From contig NC_070574.1 in the NCBI RefSeq assembly GCF_026914185.1, positions 4,244,501 to 4,308,500 of the forward strand: a stretch of DNA of 64,000 nucleotides. Reading direction: 5' to 3'. The stretch comes from Puccinia triticina (lineage: Eukaryota > Basidiomycota > Pucciniomycetes > Pucciniales > Pucciniaceae). Of this stretch, positions 11,330-23,271 are shown one piece after another (positions within the stretch are counted from its first letter, which is position 1; every line of letters starts with the position of its first letter). The notes beneath the pieces were generated by a model. That model searched no databases. It worked only from the letters and a program-made list of their open reading frames with translations, and had not been told where the DNA came from. The position numbers and the translations under genes were made by a program.

Positions 11330-11866
11330 CACAAACAGAAAGCTATGGAAAATTCTGAAAATTATCAGACAACAAATTGGCATATGTATCATGATACTGT
11401 AGAAAATTTTTGTGGCAGCTGGGTCACAGGAAGCTGCACTACAGGTGCCTACGGCATTAAAATATGATTTTTTCTTCTCAAAATTCTCTAGGTTCAAGGA
11501 GACCCCCAAATTACTCAGTTATATTCTTTGGAGGGGTTATGAAGGGTTGTTCTATTGATCCCTCAAAAAATATCCCAAGAAATGCAAGCGGTTTTTTTGG
11601 GAGAATTCACAGTGCGCGAGGAGCCGTGGCGGAAGCGCGCACTGGAGCCTGGACGTTGGGACAACGACTCCTACAGTGCGCAAAGAGTTTCTGGCAGTGC
11701 GCAAAGCAAGTCCGTAGATTTTTGCAGATAAATGATATTGGTTTGTCACCCCACAGTCAGATTTCAAAATAATTCAATTCAAACTGTTCACAATCTATGG
11801 AGCGCAGCCTTGACACCAGGGGAGAGAGTGTGGCACTCTCTAGAGAGTGCCAGACCGTGTCTTCCT

Positions 11867-11974
11867 TCAGCAACCCTGGCGGGTATCAAGCATGCAACAT
11901 GTGTGCCACATACACAACTTTCAGCAACCCTGGCGGGTATCAAGCATGCAACATGTGTGCCACATAATCAACTT
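11867..11974 (+). repeat. 54-bp tandem duplication, two copies
   Basis: The segment starting TCAGCAACCCTGGCGGGTAT at 11867 recurs at 11921 with almost no change, so the two copies are recent. Confidence 0.9.
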
Positions 11975-12529
11975 AAGCTTGTGTCAATAGTGATGTTATG
12001 TTCAACTCAGGCTGATATCATCTTCATCCTAACCTCATGGCAAATTCCATAACTTCACCTCACCCAATGCTCAACTCCAGCTTGACTCAACCTGGAACAC
12101 ATTCCATGGTTGTTCCAGCTGAGGATCCTGAAATCCATGTGTCCATCAGAACAGGCCAATCTTGGTCAACTTCACTGTGACCAGGCAGGCTCAACTGATC
12201 AAGCCACAAGGGGACCTCAAGATGTATGCATCTCCTGGTAATCATTTCAGGGTTGTAAAATCCAACTTCTCTGTCAGATAGACCTGAATTGGGAGGAGGT
12301 GGAAGAAACCATAATCATCTCTTACCTGCCTGGCGTGTTGCAAAAATTGTGTTCAGGCCGACCATTGTTCAAATGTGATGTAATTAGCATCAATTTTTCA
12401 AATTGCCTGACCACTGGAAACACATGATCCCCTGGGCTCCACAGTTTAACAGTTAATCATCACCAGACCTGAGTAGTGGCTACCTTATCCAGGATTGTAC
12501 CTTAAGCTATAAAGTGCGTGAACAAGTGT

Positions 12530-14215
12530 GGTCTTGGAATCACTATTGTTACCAACCTCATTTGACAGAGTTTTGATGCCAGGGTTGTACTGGCCATTTG
12601 AGGGAGTTTCTCCTCAATGGCAACACTGGGTCGCTACGCTAACCATAGCGGTTAGCGTAGCGCAGCGCAGCGAAATCACTACGCTAACCATAGCGGTTAG
12701 CGTAGCGTAGCGCAGCGAAAATGCGCTATTTTTTAGCGTAGCGTTAGCGCAATTGCACGCATATGCGCTAACGCTACGCGCACGCGGTGCGCAGCTATTT
12801 TAGCTGATAGCGTAGCGTTAGCGCAGATGCGCGCAATTGCGCTAACGCTACAGATGTAGAGCGCAAAAGAGCGCGCGCTACGCTGCGCTACAGCGCCTCT
12901 AGCGGGAAAAAAGGGCTTTTTTTCCGCTAAAAGCGCTGTGGCGCAGCGCAGCGTAGCGTAGCGACTGTAGCGGCGCGCTAACGCTAACAAAGAATTGGCG
13001 CGCTGTTAGCGCCGCTGAAAATTAGCGCAGCGTAGCGGCGCTAACAGCGCGCTAATGCTATGCAAAATAGATGAGCGCTTTTTTGCCGCTACGCTAACGC
13101 GTAGCGCTGAAATAGCGTAGCGACCCAGTGTTGTCAATGGCCAACACAAACCTGCCATCAAGAGGAGTGTGCACTCTGTTTAATGGCAGAATTGTACCAG
13201 CCTTTGAAGGGAGTTTGTACTCCCTTCAATAGCTGCTACAACCCAGTCAATGAAGGAAGTGTGAATTTCTCCTCATGGATGGTACAGAGTGCTGGTTAAT
13301 TGGAGGCAACCTGCTTATGATGGCTGATTTATACCAGTCATTGATGGGATTGTCAACTCCTCTTGATGGCAATTACAACTTGGACATGAATTTCACCCTC
13401 AAATTTGGGCAAAATTCAGGGTGGAAATGGTTGAACAGGATCTTGTGAAATTTCTGGCCTACTTCACAGTTGGACCTGTAGGATGCAGCTAGTGGGAAAC
13501 TCCCTTTGATGGCCAGTTGTTACTGGCCATCAAAGTGATTGTGTCTTCTCAATGGCTGGTACAACCCAGCCACCAAGAGGATTTCCCACTCCCCCACTCC
13601 CTTTTATGGAAGAGTTGCACCAGCCATCAAAGGGAGAGTATAATCCTTTTGATGGCAGATACAGCCTATCAATCAAAGGGAGTGTGAGATCCCCCCAATG
13701 GCTAGTATAGCTCAGAAATTGGATGCAGAATTCCTTCAATAGTTGGTTTTTCACCAGACATTTAAGGGAGTTCAAAATTGGTTTGATGGCTGTTACAACT
13801 TGGCCATCAAATCCCTTAGATGTCTGAGTTGTAACAGACATTGAACAGGGTGTGTACTACCTTTGATGGCCAGTACAACCTGGCCATCAAAGGGAGTCTG
13901 CCTCCAATGGCCAGTACAACCTGGCCATCAAAGGGAGTCTGCCTCTGATGGCCAAGTTGTACCCGCCATCAACTCCTCTTGATGGCGGGTACAACCTGGT
14001 CATGAATGTCACCCTGATGTTTGGGCAAACATCAGGGTGACAATGTTGCACAGGATCTTCATGTGACATTGCTGGCCTATGTCACAGGTGGACATGTAGT
14101 ATACAACTAGGGGGCAACTCCCTTTGATGGCTGGGCTGTACTGGCCATCAAAGGGGGTGTGTCTCCTCAATGGCCAGTAAAACCATGCCATCAAGACAAT
14201 TCCCCAATCCCCTGA
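12530..14215. repeat. Cluster of short palindromes (core CTTTGATGGCC / GGCCATCAAAG)
   Basis: Many units pair CTTTGATGGCC with GGCCATCAAAG around a short centre such as AGTACAACCT. The spacing is irregular, about 40-60 bp per unit, and arms vary (TTGATGG, CAATGG, CATCAAGAGG). Similar clusters with a GACCGGTC core occur at 31.2-31.4, 39.3-39.5, 50.2-50.5, 54.5-55.4 and 56.3-56.4 kb. No coding potential. Confidence 0.75.
12621..13133. mobile_element. MITE family M7, copy 2
   Basis: Perfect 21-bp terminal inverted repeats begin CAACACTGGGTCGCTACGCT. They are flanked by a perfect 7-bp duplication, TCAATGG (12614-12620 and 13134-13140). The 513-bp interior is an extreme low-complexity mix of GCTAACGC/GCGTAGCG-type motifs on both strands, so it can fold almost throughout. 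It is inserted into the palindrome cluster. Confidence 0.95.
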
Positions 14216-14761
14216 ATGGGCACCATCAACCACTCTCCAGGTCATTATGGTCAAGCAACAGCTGCGGGAAAACACTAGGAAACAAACAATATGGGTCATA
14301 GGGAGAAACCAGATAATTCACATCTGCATCCAAATAGCTCATGTGAATAAGGTGGCTGAATATGGTCCATGAGGAAGCCAAAACAAAATCTTCACAAATC
14401 ACGCAAATGGCCTGTAATGAGGACAGAATCAGACAAGTTTAGGTAAGTATCTGGCAGTCATCATGACTTATCTTCAAATCCAGATGCCTGAAGGATGTAA
14501 TAAAATCCAAACTGATACTATCAGGAGTTACAGATGAGTTGAACTCATCATACTCTTATACAATAGTTTCTAATAATTTCGCCAACAAAGTTGAACACAA
14601 GTTACCCACCCACATTGAACTGACTTCTGACCAAGTTCAAGATAAAGTCACAGTCTGGCACTCTCTAGAGAGTGCCACACTGTCAGACACTGAGACACTA
14701 AGTCCATGTTGTTGAGATACATATATGCTTATATTTAGTACATTGTATGCTTCAACCAAAC
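14216..14761. other. No gene seen
   Basis: Unremarkable AT-rich sequence, apart from the terminal palindrome at 14649-14681. Confidence 0.5.
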
Positions 14762-14765
14762 ACGG

Positions 14766-15697
14766 TGTGGTGCTCCATTCCAAACCATAAGTAGTATTTT
14801 ATTGCTTTCTTTTACATATATTCATCATTACATTGAACATTTCCCCATAACCCTTCACAAATACCTCATTATTATTGCATATTCAGATTCTACATCAAAT
14901 TTCACATATAGTCCCTCATACATAGTATACCCTTATCTTCAATGGTTCAATAGTTATAGAAGATATAAGACTTACAGATAATCTACAGTCTTCATTAGTT
15001 ACAATACTCAATTCATTAGTAACTTACTTGAATCATTACAGTACATTACTTTTACATAATTACTTTCACATCCTAAACCCTTTACATACATTCCTCATTA
15101 TGTACTATGGCTATTGTACACATTACATCATTAGATCTGTGCTTACCTCTTTCAGTAGTGCTCATCATTACAAGTAGTTACTATGTTCTCATCACTTTTC
15201 CCCATTAGTACATTCTTTTATTCCCATAACCAGCATTCCCTTTTCAGCATTGCTCATCATTACATACTGTTACTATGTTCACATCACTCTTCCTCATTTG
15301 TACAACCTTCATTCTCATAGCCAGAACTCTTCATTGTCTGTGCTCATCCCTCCTTACTATAAGAATTGTCTTCCCCCCCCTCACTTGTACCTCATGCAGA
15401 GAAATATATACAGAATTTATAGATAATTTTGGATACAGAAATTATAAGTTCCCCACTCTCATCAATCCTCCATCTCTCTTACCCTCAGTAGTCAGTAGTT
15501 AAAGCTCATAGTACTAGCTCCTAAGATCAAGCAGAAATCAGCCACACCTTTTCTTCTTTTTTCTTAGTGTTACTCTCATCCCCTCAGCATTAGTCAGGAA
15601 GGCAGCCTCATCAGCACCTTTGCATAGCTTACATTAGTACCAGTGTTGCTATCCATTTACCTTCCAAGCTCTATTCTCCCCTTTGAGTAGTTCCACA
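14766..15697 (+). repeat. Solo LTR of the gypsy-type family
   Basis: It starts TGTGGTGCTC and ends AGTTCCACA (932 bp). Perfect 4-bp duplications ACGG lie at 14762-14765 and 15698-15701. With no internal region, it is a solo LTR left by recombination between two LTRs. The last roughly 40 bp are nearly the same as the end of the solo LTR at 55381-56270. Confidence 0.9.
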
Positions 15698-15864
15698 ACG
15701 GCCAATCTTGTATTTAGTCTAAACTAGATTGGCACCTGGAGTTTGATCCTTAGTGAATCAGAACAACATTTTCTCACTCCTAAAGTGTCACTTGCCTGTC
15801 AGCAGTGAGCTTTTGTTTTCTTCCCCTGTCCCTTTCAACACATGTGTCTACACCTGCAAAGTAC

Positions 15865-15945
15865 ATGTCTTATAACCCAATGGTTAAAGACTCCATTAGC
15901 AATTGACTTATGTACATGAAGTCATGAGTTCAATTCCCTGTAATT
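15865..15945 (+). other. tRNA-like (SINE or decayed tRNA) segment
   Basis: An A-box-like TAACCCAATGG and a B-box-like GAGTTCAATTCC lie about 55 nt apart, the arrangement of an internal RNA polymerase III promoter. A clean cloverleaf with paired acceptor ends is not evident, so I do not call a tRNA gene. Confidence 0.35.
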
Positions 15946-15993
15946 ACATTAATAATGTACCTTTTATTTCCATGTCCAATTATTATGTATTAA

Positions 15994-16376
15994 GGCCCTG
16001 TTTGGCACTGATACGAATATAGGTGATATATGTGCCAATTAATTCAATAAAAAATACAAAATTCAACATAAAGCCATCAATTTTTTTTAGGAAATCTACA
16101 GTGCTGTTCTCTTTAACTGATAACTTGGATTCAACTGATTCAGCCATCTTTGGCACCATAATACCATTATATCACTTTTGACCAATATGAAGCAATATAA
16201 TGGTATTATGGTGCTGAAGATTGCTGAATCAGTTGAATCCAAGTTATCAGTTGAAGAGAACAGCACTGTAGGTTGCCTATATAAAAAATTTGGAGGCTAT
16301 ATGTTGAATTTTGTATTTTTTATTGGATTAATTGGCAATTATATCACCTATATTTATATCGGTGCCAAACAGGGCC
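15994..16376. mobile_element. Tourist-like (PIF/Harbinger) foldback MITE
   Basis: Terminal inverted repeats start GGCCCTGTTTGGCAC and are flanked by the 3-bp duplication TAA (15991-15993 and 16377-16379). Both features are diagnostic of PIF/Harbinger-derived MITEs. The whole 383-bp element is nearly a perfect hairpin, including arms with AACTGATAACTTGGATTCAA and its complement, so it is probably young. Confidence 0.95.
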
Positions 16377-16379
16377 TAA

Positions 16380-17071
16380 AATACATATTTCACACTCTTT
16401 TGAGTATGTAATTAACTTTATTTCACATTTATTACATATAGTCCATACAGAGAGAGATAATCTTATCTCTCTATGTATTCTACCTGATTAAGAACAATAT
16501 ATATACAAATGGAGAGATTACATAATTATTTATGTAAATCCCTCATCTCAATTCCGTGGACTACTCCTCTCCTTGGAGTTAAGGATCCCTCAGGACCTTG
16601 ACTCAAAGGAGGGAGCAGATCCCTGTAATATAAAAGGGGGAAGTCTTTCCACTAGAGAGATTCTCCCCCCCAGATTATTACCATACAAACCCGTGCACCT
16701 TACTAAAATCCTAGTGAGTGGGGTTTCCAATAATCCAAATAACCCTTTTTTTCTTTTACAGCTCCTCCCATCTTTGTGTATTTCCCCCAGGACAGGTGTT
16801 TTATAACACCTGTAACCTGGAAGATAAGAGGATCTTTCCCTTATAAGCAACGGCGCTTGGCTGATTTTCGCCGCTTCCCCTTACTTACATAAGGGTGCTA
16901 GTCCCTCCACCTTCCGGCGTTGAGTTGGACTTTTTTACACTGGCCTTCGAGCTATAGTGTGACCACTAAGACTTCTGGCCGCTACCAAGCCACTACAGAT
17001 AGTCAAAAACCCTATCAACTCCGCGTCACCGAAGAGACCGGAGCTGACACACACTTTCTCCCCTGGTGTGA
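16380..17071. repeat. LTR- or promoter-like sequence, unresolved
   Basis: It contains a TATA-type ATATAAAAGGGGG (about 16628-16640), a palindrome ACAGGTGTTTTATAACACCT (about 16793) and GC-richer sequence ending GAGCTGACACA. It abuts the truncated transposase coding at 17072. The look is of a retrotransposon LTR, but I could not match both ends or a duplication. Confidence 0.35.
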
Positions 17072-18431
17072 TTATTTATATTGCAGATTATGAGGTATTT
17101 TCAACTTGAAACCTGGCTGGTGTGGGAAGCCTTTGCGCTGTGGTTTGACACATTTGGTGTACATTTTATCCAAGTGTTGGTAAAATAAGATAGGTACCAC
17201 TAACTCCCCTGAGTGTAAATGACAAGGCTCATAGATGTAATAATGTTTATTATTTATAGCCGCCATTTGTGAACAATATTCCTGGGGGAGAGCCTCACGC
17301 CACTTGTAACTCTGTGACAATTTATATATTTATTTTCCACCTGAATCTACTGGGTAAAGATCCAGGTTTTTATTCACATATGGGTTTGCCAAATCCTACA
17401 GAACAGAGGATCACTCATCTTCAATGGACTGGGGTGGATGGGGTTAATCTCTTTCACTAAAGGATTGTGACTTACTAGGGCAATAATCCTCCTGACACTT
17501 AGGGAAAATCATTGGTTGTTGAACACACTTTCTCTTTGGATGGGTTGCATGTTGAGTATGGCCCTCAAACTTTTCCTCATCCGCCATATTGAGGTCCACT
17601 TGCGGAGGTTTGTGCCACAGAGTTCCATTAGGATGCAGACTTTCAGATAATGAGCCCTTGAAAGGACATTATGCAAATAACCAGCCATAAGCACTGAGAT
17701 GAGTTGCTGTTCCGTGGGTGTTAAATCAAACCCCTCATCAGCACTCCGGACCCCCGCGGACCTGAAGGTACCGGCTTCACCGGACTTGTGATTGCTCCCC
17801 AGCAAACCCCCAAAGGGGAACCAACCGGAATCATTGGGTGCATCAACTTCCTCTTCATCCTTGTAATCCCCTTCTTCTTTGCCTTTGACCTCCAAAACTT
17901 TGCCCTTGTTACTAGAAACTGGCTTAAAGATATCAATAACGTCTTGCATGGTCCCACGTTGCCATCACCCCCGCTCACACCCGAATCTGACCAATCCTTG
18001 GCGGGCCGAACGTCAGTACCTTCCATCTCAACTTTGTCACTGAATTGAGCATTCTGATGAACTAGAGGATCAGTATACTCAACTGCCTCAACACTCTCAG
18101 GCTGGTCAATTTGACCGGTATTACCCAGCCGCAAATTCTCCGGAAGGTTTGACAGATGGGTCTCTGTTTGTGAATGAGCGTGTGTTGAAATCATTGACCG
18201 GCCGCCGCAATACTTGCATCTCCATTTCGGATGGATCTCATACAATTCCACTTGCTCAAAAACTACCAGATTCCCATTGATTAGCCAACTAATTGTGTGC
18301 AGCTGAATCAAATTACGACTAAAATAAGGTATGTACATACCTCTCCAATCCACATGCACTGCTCCTTGATCTGCATTCATACTGATATGTCCAATCACTA
18401 TTTTGATGGAACTTTTGCCAGCACGCCCCAA
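17072..18431 (-). pseudogene. tnp2-type transposase, N-terminal half
   Basis: On the minus strand an N-terminal zinc-binding type motif CKYCGG (about 18210) is followed by an acidic linker. After a frameshift near 17900 comes LMAGYLHNVLSRAHYLKV (about 17690), and then, after non-coding sequence, SQSYKWREALPQEY and ELVVPILFYQHLDKMY (17320-17072). These are consecutive blocks of fungal tnp2-like transposases. The next expected block is missing here but is the first block of the relic at 9716. Frameshifts and stops make it non-functional. Together with 6816-9716 it covers most of one protein in colinear order. Confidence 0.7.
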
Positions 18432-20400
18432 CTAAAAGAACTAGCCCAGGTGATGTGCAACCCAAACAGATCAAGCAGATTGCAAACGAACTACAAACAA
18501 ATTGACAGACCCCAAAAAATTCAAGTAAGTGGTAGGATTTCCACTGGAAGGGCAGCTTGTGTTCAGAGAAAGTTACAAGGGTATAAAGACCCCCATGAAA
18601 CTGATGCTTTGAACCCCAGCTTGAACTAGCAAAGCAGTCCGTGACGAGTTTTATTAGCCACACCCTTTCATTTCCCGCCTGGTACTGTCTCAACTAGTTA
18701 CCCAGATTACCCTCCATACCCAATATGTGACGCCCTGCCTCTCAGGCTGTCGCACAGACCCCCCAAGTCGCGAGAGGAGGTATGCTTTAGTCTTGTAATT
18801 GTAGCAATGATGACTGGCTGAGCATCACCATCAATTATTGTTGCCCTCAGGTCAACCCAATGCCCCACCAAACATTACACCCAGCTGTATCATCCCTGAC
18901 AACCCCGTTCAACTGATCAAATCCCCCTCCAAACATTACACCCAGCCGTATCATCCCTGACAATCCCGTTGGCACCCATCCACCTCCTTTCATGCCCCTT
19001 CAAGCTGCCCCCCATGTGGGTTGGGGACCCATGGTGATTGGTAAGTTTCCGATCTTGTAGTTATCTTAGTGCTCCTGAAGATGTCTCCATGGCGCATGGT
19101 TGAAGCAAACCATTTGATGGCCTCAGTAGATCCACAGTTTCAACCTGTAAACTTCCCCCCCGGCCAAGTGCAGACCATCACCCCCACACAAGTCATTGCA
19201 AGTGACAACAATCACAATCAAGTAGGAAACCCAAATGGTATGTTGATTCAATTATTGCCTTGCAAGCAAGTAAAATACCAATGCCTTGTCTCGCCCTCTG
19301 CCCAGTTGCACATGAATATCTAGAATTAGATCCCCCACCCTCAAGGTCTGAAGACAAGGATGAACCCAATCACAAATCCTCAGATGGAGAAGGCCGTAGC
19401 GTGTACAGGAGTCTTTATAGCTTCATTAGACCCCCGCCGCCCCAATAAGGCTGACCACGAAACAATAAACTACCCATAGACAGGGATTTTCCAATGCCAA
19501 CACCCTTGGCAGGACCCGCTGTGGAACTTCTACGCAGGGCGTGATCTGAGCTTGGAAGGGAATATAGCAAAAACTAGGTAAGTTTAGGCTAAATGTGCTT
19601 GAAGGGCTGCCTTCCTATAATAAACTCTGGGAGAAATTTACACTAAGAATTTTAGTGTGGCTAAATCAGAAGAAATATTCTTAAGTATTTCTTACACAGA
19701 CCCTAAGAACCAGGACTCTGTGCGTGGGATGCAAGGTGTTATAGTTTGACGTAAGTGACTTTTTAGAAGGGTCAATTTATATTTGTTATGTTATCAAGTT
19801 CTCAATTTATGATTTCAATTTATATTATAATTATTACTATTATGATCTTACTATTTAGATGGGTGATGGAAGCGGAAGTAATTTCTTAACATTACTATTT
19901 ATGCTGGCATGGGGAAGAAAGGGAACAAGAAGGGGCAGAAGAGGCCTCCTTATATAGTAAATAATCTAGTCTGAGAGTGGATTTTACAAGTTTGAAATAG
20001 AATACTACTTTGGGATGCTGTACAGTTGTAGTGTTGAAATACTAATCTATATTGGGAAGCTGTACATGATATTTGTGAAATAGTATACTACTTTGAGTTG
20101 TAATTACTTGGCTTGTTCCTCTTTGGGGTGAAAATATGATCTAAGAGTAGATTTTCTAACATGTGATAATGGAATCTTTCAGCAGTGTCCCCTTCAGTCC
20201 TAGAGTAGATTTGTACTATGTAATGTGTGTGATTTGTATGTGAAACTAGGATTCTACCATGTACTTTAATATGTAATTAAATAGTCTAGTACTGGTTTTC
20301 TGGGTGATAATTTAACTAACAATTCTATGTGATCTGTAGATTGTATTTTAATTTGTACTAGAAAGGTTTTGTTTATACTTTATATTATACTATTATATTA
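18432..20400. other. Region with weak plus-strand coding relics and a direct repeat
   Basis: A 45-bp segment around CATTACACCCAGC is repeated 63 bp apart (18864 and 18927). Plus-strand pieces at 18960-19030 (Pro-rich, followed by a GTAAGT donor) and 19069-19448 (FQPVNFPPGQVQTITPTQV; PPPSRSEDKDEP) look like exons of a disordered protein, but I recognise no family. 19600-20400 is AT-rich with nothing visible. Confidence 0.35.
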
Positions 20401-20619
20401 ATTTTTCCCTATTTTTGATGTGTTTGTAAGTGGATTAGTCTTACCACACCGCGCATCCTGTGCAAGCAGTGCCATCTGCTGGGCGTCCTCCAACCCCCAC
20501 CTCACCTTGACGAGCTGGTCTAGTGGCCGGAGCCGCCCTTGTGGAGTCCCTGATTGTGTCTGCTGACCTTTCAGACACCAATATACAGTTGGCACACCAA
20601 CTATTTGCTGTGCATGCAT

Positions 20620-21678
20620 TTTTTCTTCCAGTAAGCATTTTCTTCCACCTCAGGCACCGGAAGAAATACAATGGAAACTCTCTGTAGTTATGTGGCTTAG
20701 GCAAAACCCCACACCCACTCCAAACAACAGACCAGTCATTGCCAATGGCACCACCGTGCATGTGCATGGCACAGTAATCAGGGTACGTCCAGATTCACAT
20801 AAATGAATTGAAGTGATGATTGCCAATGGGGATTGCCTGGCAGACAAGAGTCCGCAAAAGAATCCAAGAAATCCTGCTGCAACACACCTTGGAGTCCTAC
20901 AGTTGACTGCAGTTGGTGCACGGCCTGCTATTTGGGCAATCACCCCTTCTGCTGGCCAAGGTACACCATTTTACATTTTTTCTTTCCCAAATCTTTGCCA
21001 ATGAAACATAGCTGACATAAAAAGCACCAGACCTTTGTTCTACAGCAACAAGTGGCCTTCAGGAGGCAAAAACTCCCCCCAGGTCTACCTCGAATTGATG
21101 GCAAGCCTGGTGAAGCACAAAAGAACCCACATGCATAGCTTGGTAAGCCTGTCGATGATACCCTCCAATCACCTCCCATTCAGGGTGTAAATGGGTTGGG
21201 CCAACCCAAAATCAACCCAAAACCTGACAGTTCTTGGGTTGGGTTCGGGCAAGTTTTGGGAGAAAATCATATGACCCCAACCTCACCTCAAGGCAGTGTG
21301 GGAAAAATCATATCTTGAAATTCAATTGTAAGTCACCAATTCCATATCATTCCATTGCAGAGGGACCTCTCACAAGCTGACATGTTTGAAATGGCTGTGG
21401 ACCAACTGTCAGGCATGTGGTATTTATCATCCGCAGAGACCGCAAGCTATTTCCCGGCAACATCATGTTTGCTGATGTTCCAATAGAGTTGGTCCAGATC
21501 CCCAGCGCTCTCAAAACCAATATTGAGGCGCAGGTCATTGAGTCTGAACTGGGCCCAAATTCAACCAATGTGCAGGTTGATGCAATTCTCACGAGGGAGG
21601 TTGCCTTTTCCGCTTCAAAGAACCGTTTTTGCTCTCATCCTCTAACTCCTGACTCTGACTTCCAACTTTATTATTAGT
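20620..21678 (+). pseudogene. Fragments of an unknown multi-exon gene
   Basis: Three coding-like stretches follow each other: about 20640-20778 (RPVIANGTTVHVHGTVIR, then a GTACGT donor), 20870-20960, and 21417-21677 (FADVPIELVQIPSALKTNIE to a stop at 21675). Introns with GT/AG ends are plausible, but frames do not connect cleanly. No named family was recognised. In a repeat-rich setting this may be a captured or degenerate gene copy. Confidence 0.35.
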
Positions 21679-21767
21679 TAGTTATGTTTAAAAACACAAG
21701 CAAAAAATGAACCAAAAAAAAAACACAAAATAGTACTAAATATTACAACTTAAAAAAAGTATAAAAA

Positions 21768-22735
21768 TGCAATAAAAACAAAAAAAATGGCCCTGGTGGC
21801 CTGAATCTGCCTGCCTGACTTCGTTCAGGGTGCCCTGTGAGCTGTCTGGAAGAATTTGACCCAAGAACAATTGGATGGTGAGAGTGCTGAGCAAGACAAT
21901 ACAGGTTGATCCAGCCCAAATCTGGGTTGCGGGGGTGTTGGGTTGGCAAAATGCCAGTGGTTTGCCAGCGTGAGGGGTCAAACTGACCAAGACCGCCAAT
22001 CTTGGGGGGAGTGGGCTGGACGGCAATTTGTCCTTGTGCACCGTCAATGGGTTTGACTGGATGCGCATGGGCGGGGGGATTGCAATGTTGACAGCCTTTT
22101 TGCTGGCTTACCAGAGGTCCCTTTTTGAACTGTCAAAGCGCGCTCAGTGGTCGACCACCAAACTGTACACGGCGGTTGCGGGAGGCCGGCAAAAAGCGTG
22201 GAAGTTTGGTGGTCAAATTGACCAACCCCCCTGACCGCGCATTGACTGTTCAAAAAGGGACCTCTGGTAAGCTGGCAAAAAGGCCGTCAACATCGCAACC
22301 CCCCCCCCCCCCCCCCCCCCTGCCCATGCGCATCCAGTCAAACCCCGGGCAAACTTAAGGGTTGATTGACGGCAAGGACAAATTGCCGTCCAGCCTGCTC
22401 CCCCCAAGATCAACGGTCTTGGTCAGTTTGACCCCTCACGCCGTCAAACCACTGGCAATTCGCCAACCCAACACACCCACAACCCAGATTTGGGCTGGAT
22501 CGACCCACCCCAAGATTGGTGGTCTTGGTCAGTTTGACCCCTCACGCCAGCAAACCACTGGCATTTTGCCAACCCAACACCCCTCCCGGAACCCAGATTT
22601 GGGCTGGATTGATCCATATCGGCTTGCTCAGCACTCTCACCATCCAATTGTTCTTGGTTCACATTCTTCCAGACAGCTCACAGGGCATCCTGACCAAAGT
22701 CAGGCTACCGGAACATTTTTTTGGTTTTCATTGCA
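21768..22735. repeat. 0.97-kb foldback (inverted duplication)
   Basis: The left arm (about 21768-22150) and right arm (about 22240-22735) are inverted copies. For example, GTCAAACTGACCAAGACCG on the left pairs with CGGTCTTGGTCAGTTTGACC on the right, and GAACAATTGGATGGTGAGAG pairs with CTCTCACCATCCAATTGTTC. The right arm carries an extra internal duplication. A run of 22 C (22299-22320) lies near the centre. No target duplication was identified. Confidence 0.8.
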
Positions 22736-22756
22736 ATATTAAACTGTTTTGAGGCT

Positions 22757-23146
22757 CTAGTGTTTAGTGTTTTTTTTTTCTGCTTTTTTTGACTTTCTTG
22801 TTTTTTGAGTGCAAGCAAACAAGGATCTGGGTGATTGAGAAGGAGTGCAAGAGAACAAACAGCAAGGAAGGAGGATAGGCAACGGGAGGAGGAATAACGG
22901 ACGGAGCAAATAGTCATCAGTCCAAGAGGAGCATCCCGCCCCATTTTTTGTACACATACACCTCAAGATGCCCACTGCGTTCTTTGAGCAGCATGCCAGA
23001 TATCGCCGGGTGATGAACTCGTACACCCACTTCTTGTCCCCACTCAGGTTGTTGGCATGTGGGTTCGGGTGGATGGGAAGATGGGCTTTGTCGTTCTTAC
23101 GCCTGTTCTGTGGCATCTGGAAGTCATCACCGTCCTTCAAACACAA
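22757..23146 (-). other. Coding-like minus-strand frame, unknown
   Basis: The frame contains NDKAHLPIHPNPHANNLSGD and KKWVYEFITRRYLACCSKNA, which reads like folded-protein sequence, then degenerates into Leu/Ser-rich tail. I do not recognise it. No start context or splice partners are clear. Confidence 0.3.
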
Positions 23147-23271
23147 AAATCAGCTGTGTTCATGTCCTCGACTGAGATAGGCTGCGCACCTGGTTGCAAA
23201 ATCTGACAAGACCTTTCTGGTAGAGCTTTTCTGTGATCTACATGTATAAATATGTTTTTGAATGTTGATTA

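Larger units (their letters stand above)
9785..11714. mobile_element. DNA transposon with 8-bp target duplication (family T8), copy A
   Basis: Inverted ends of about 110 bp run GGACTTACTTTGCGCACT... and ...AGTGCGCAAAGCAAGTCC. They are flanked by TAGTTTTT (9777-9784) and TAGATTTT (11715-11722), 7 of 8 matching. The right arm continues for about 380 bp and matches the right arm of copy B (43185-43520); on the left only the outermost 110 bp is kept, so the left interior was replaced. Eight-base duplications fit hAT or Zisupton-like elements; no transposase is visible. Confidence 0.75.
11827..14681. mobile_element. Palindrome-terminated repeat block
   Basis: The two ends are inverted copies of a 33-bp sequence that is itself palindromic in its core, GGCACTCTCTAGAGAGTGCC (11831-11850 and 14656-14675). 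Between them lie a palindrome cluster and MITE M7 copy 2. I could not find a matching target duplication, so element status is inferred from the inverted ends only. Confidence 0.45.
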
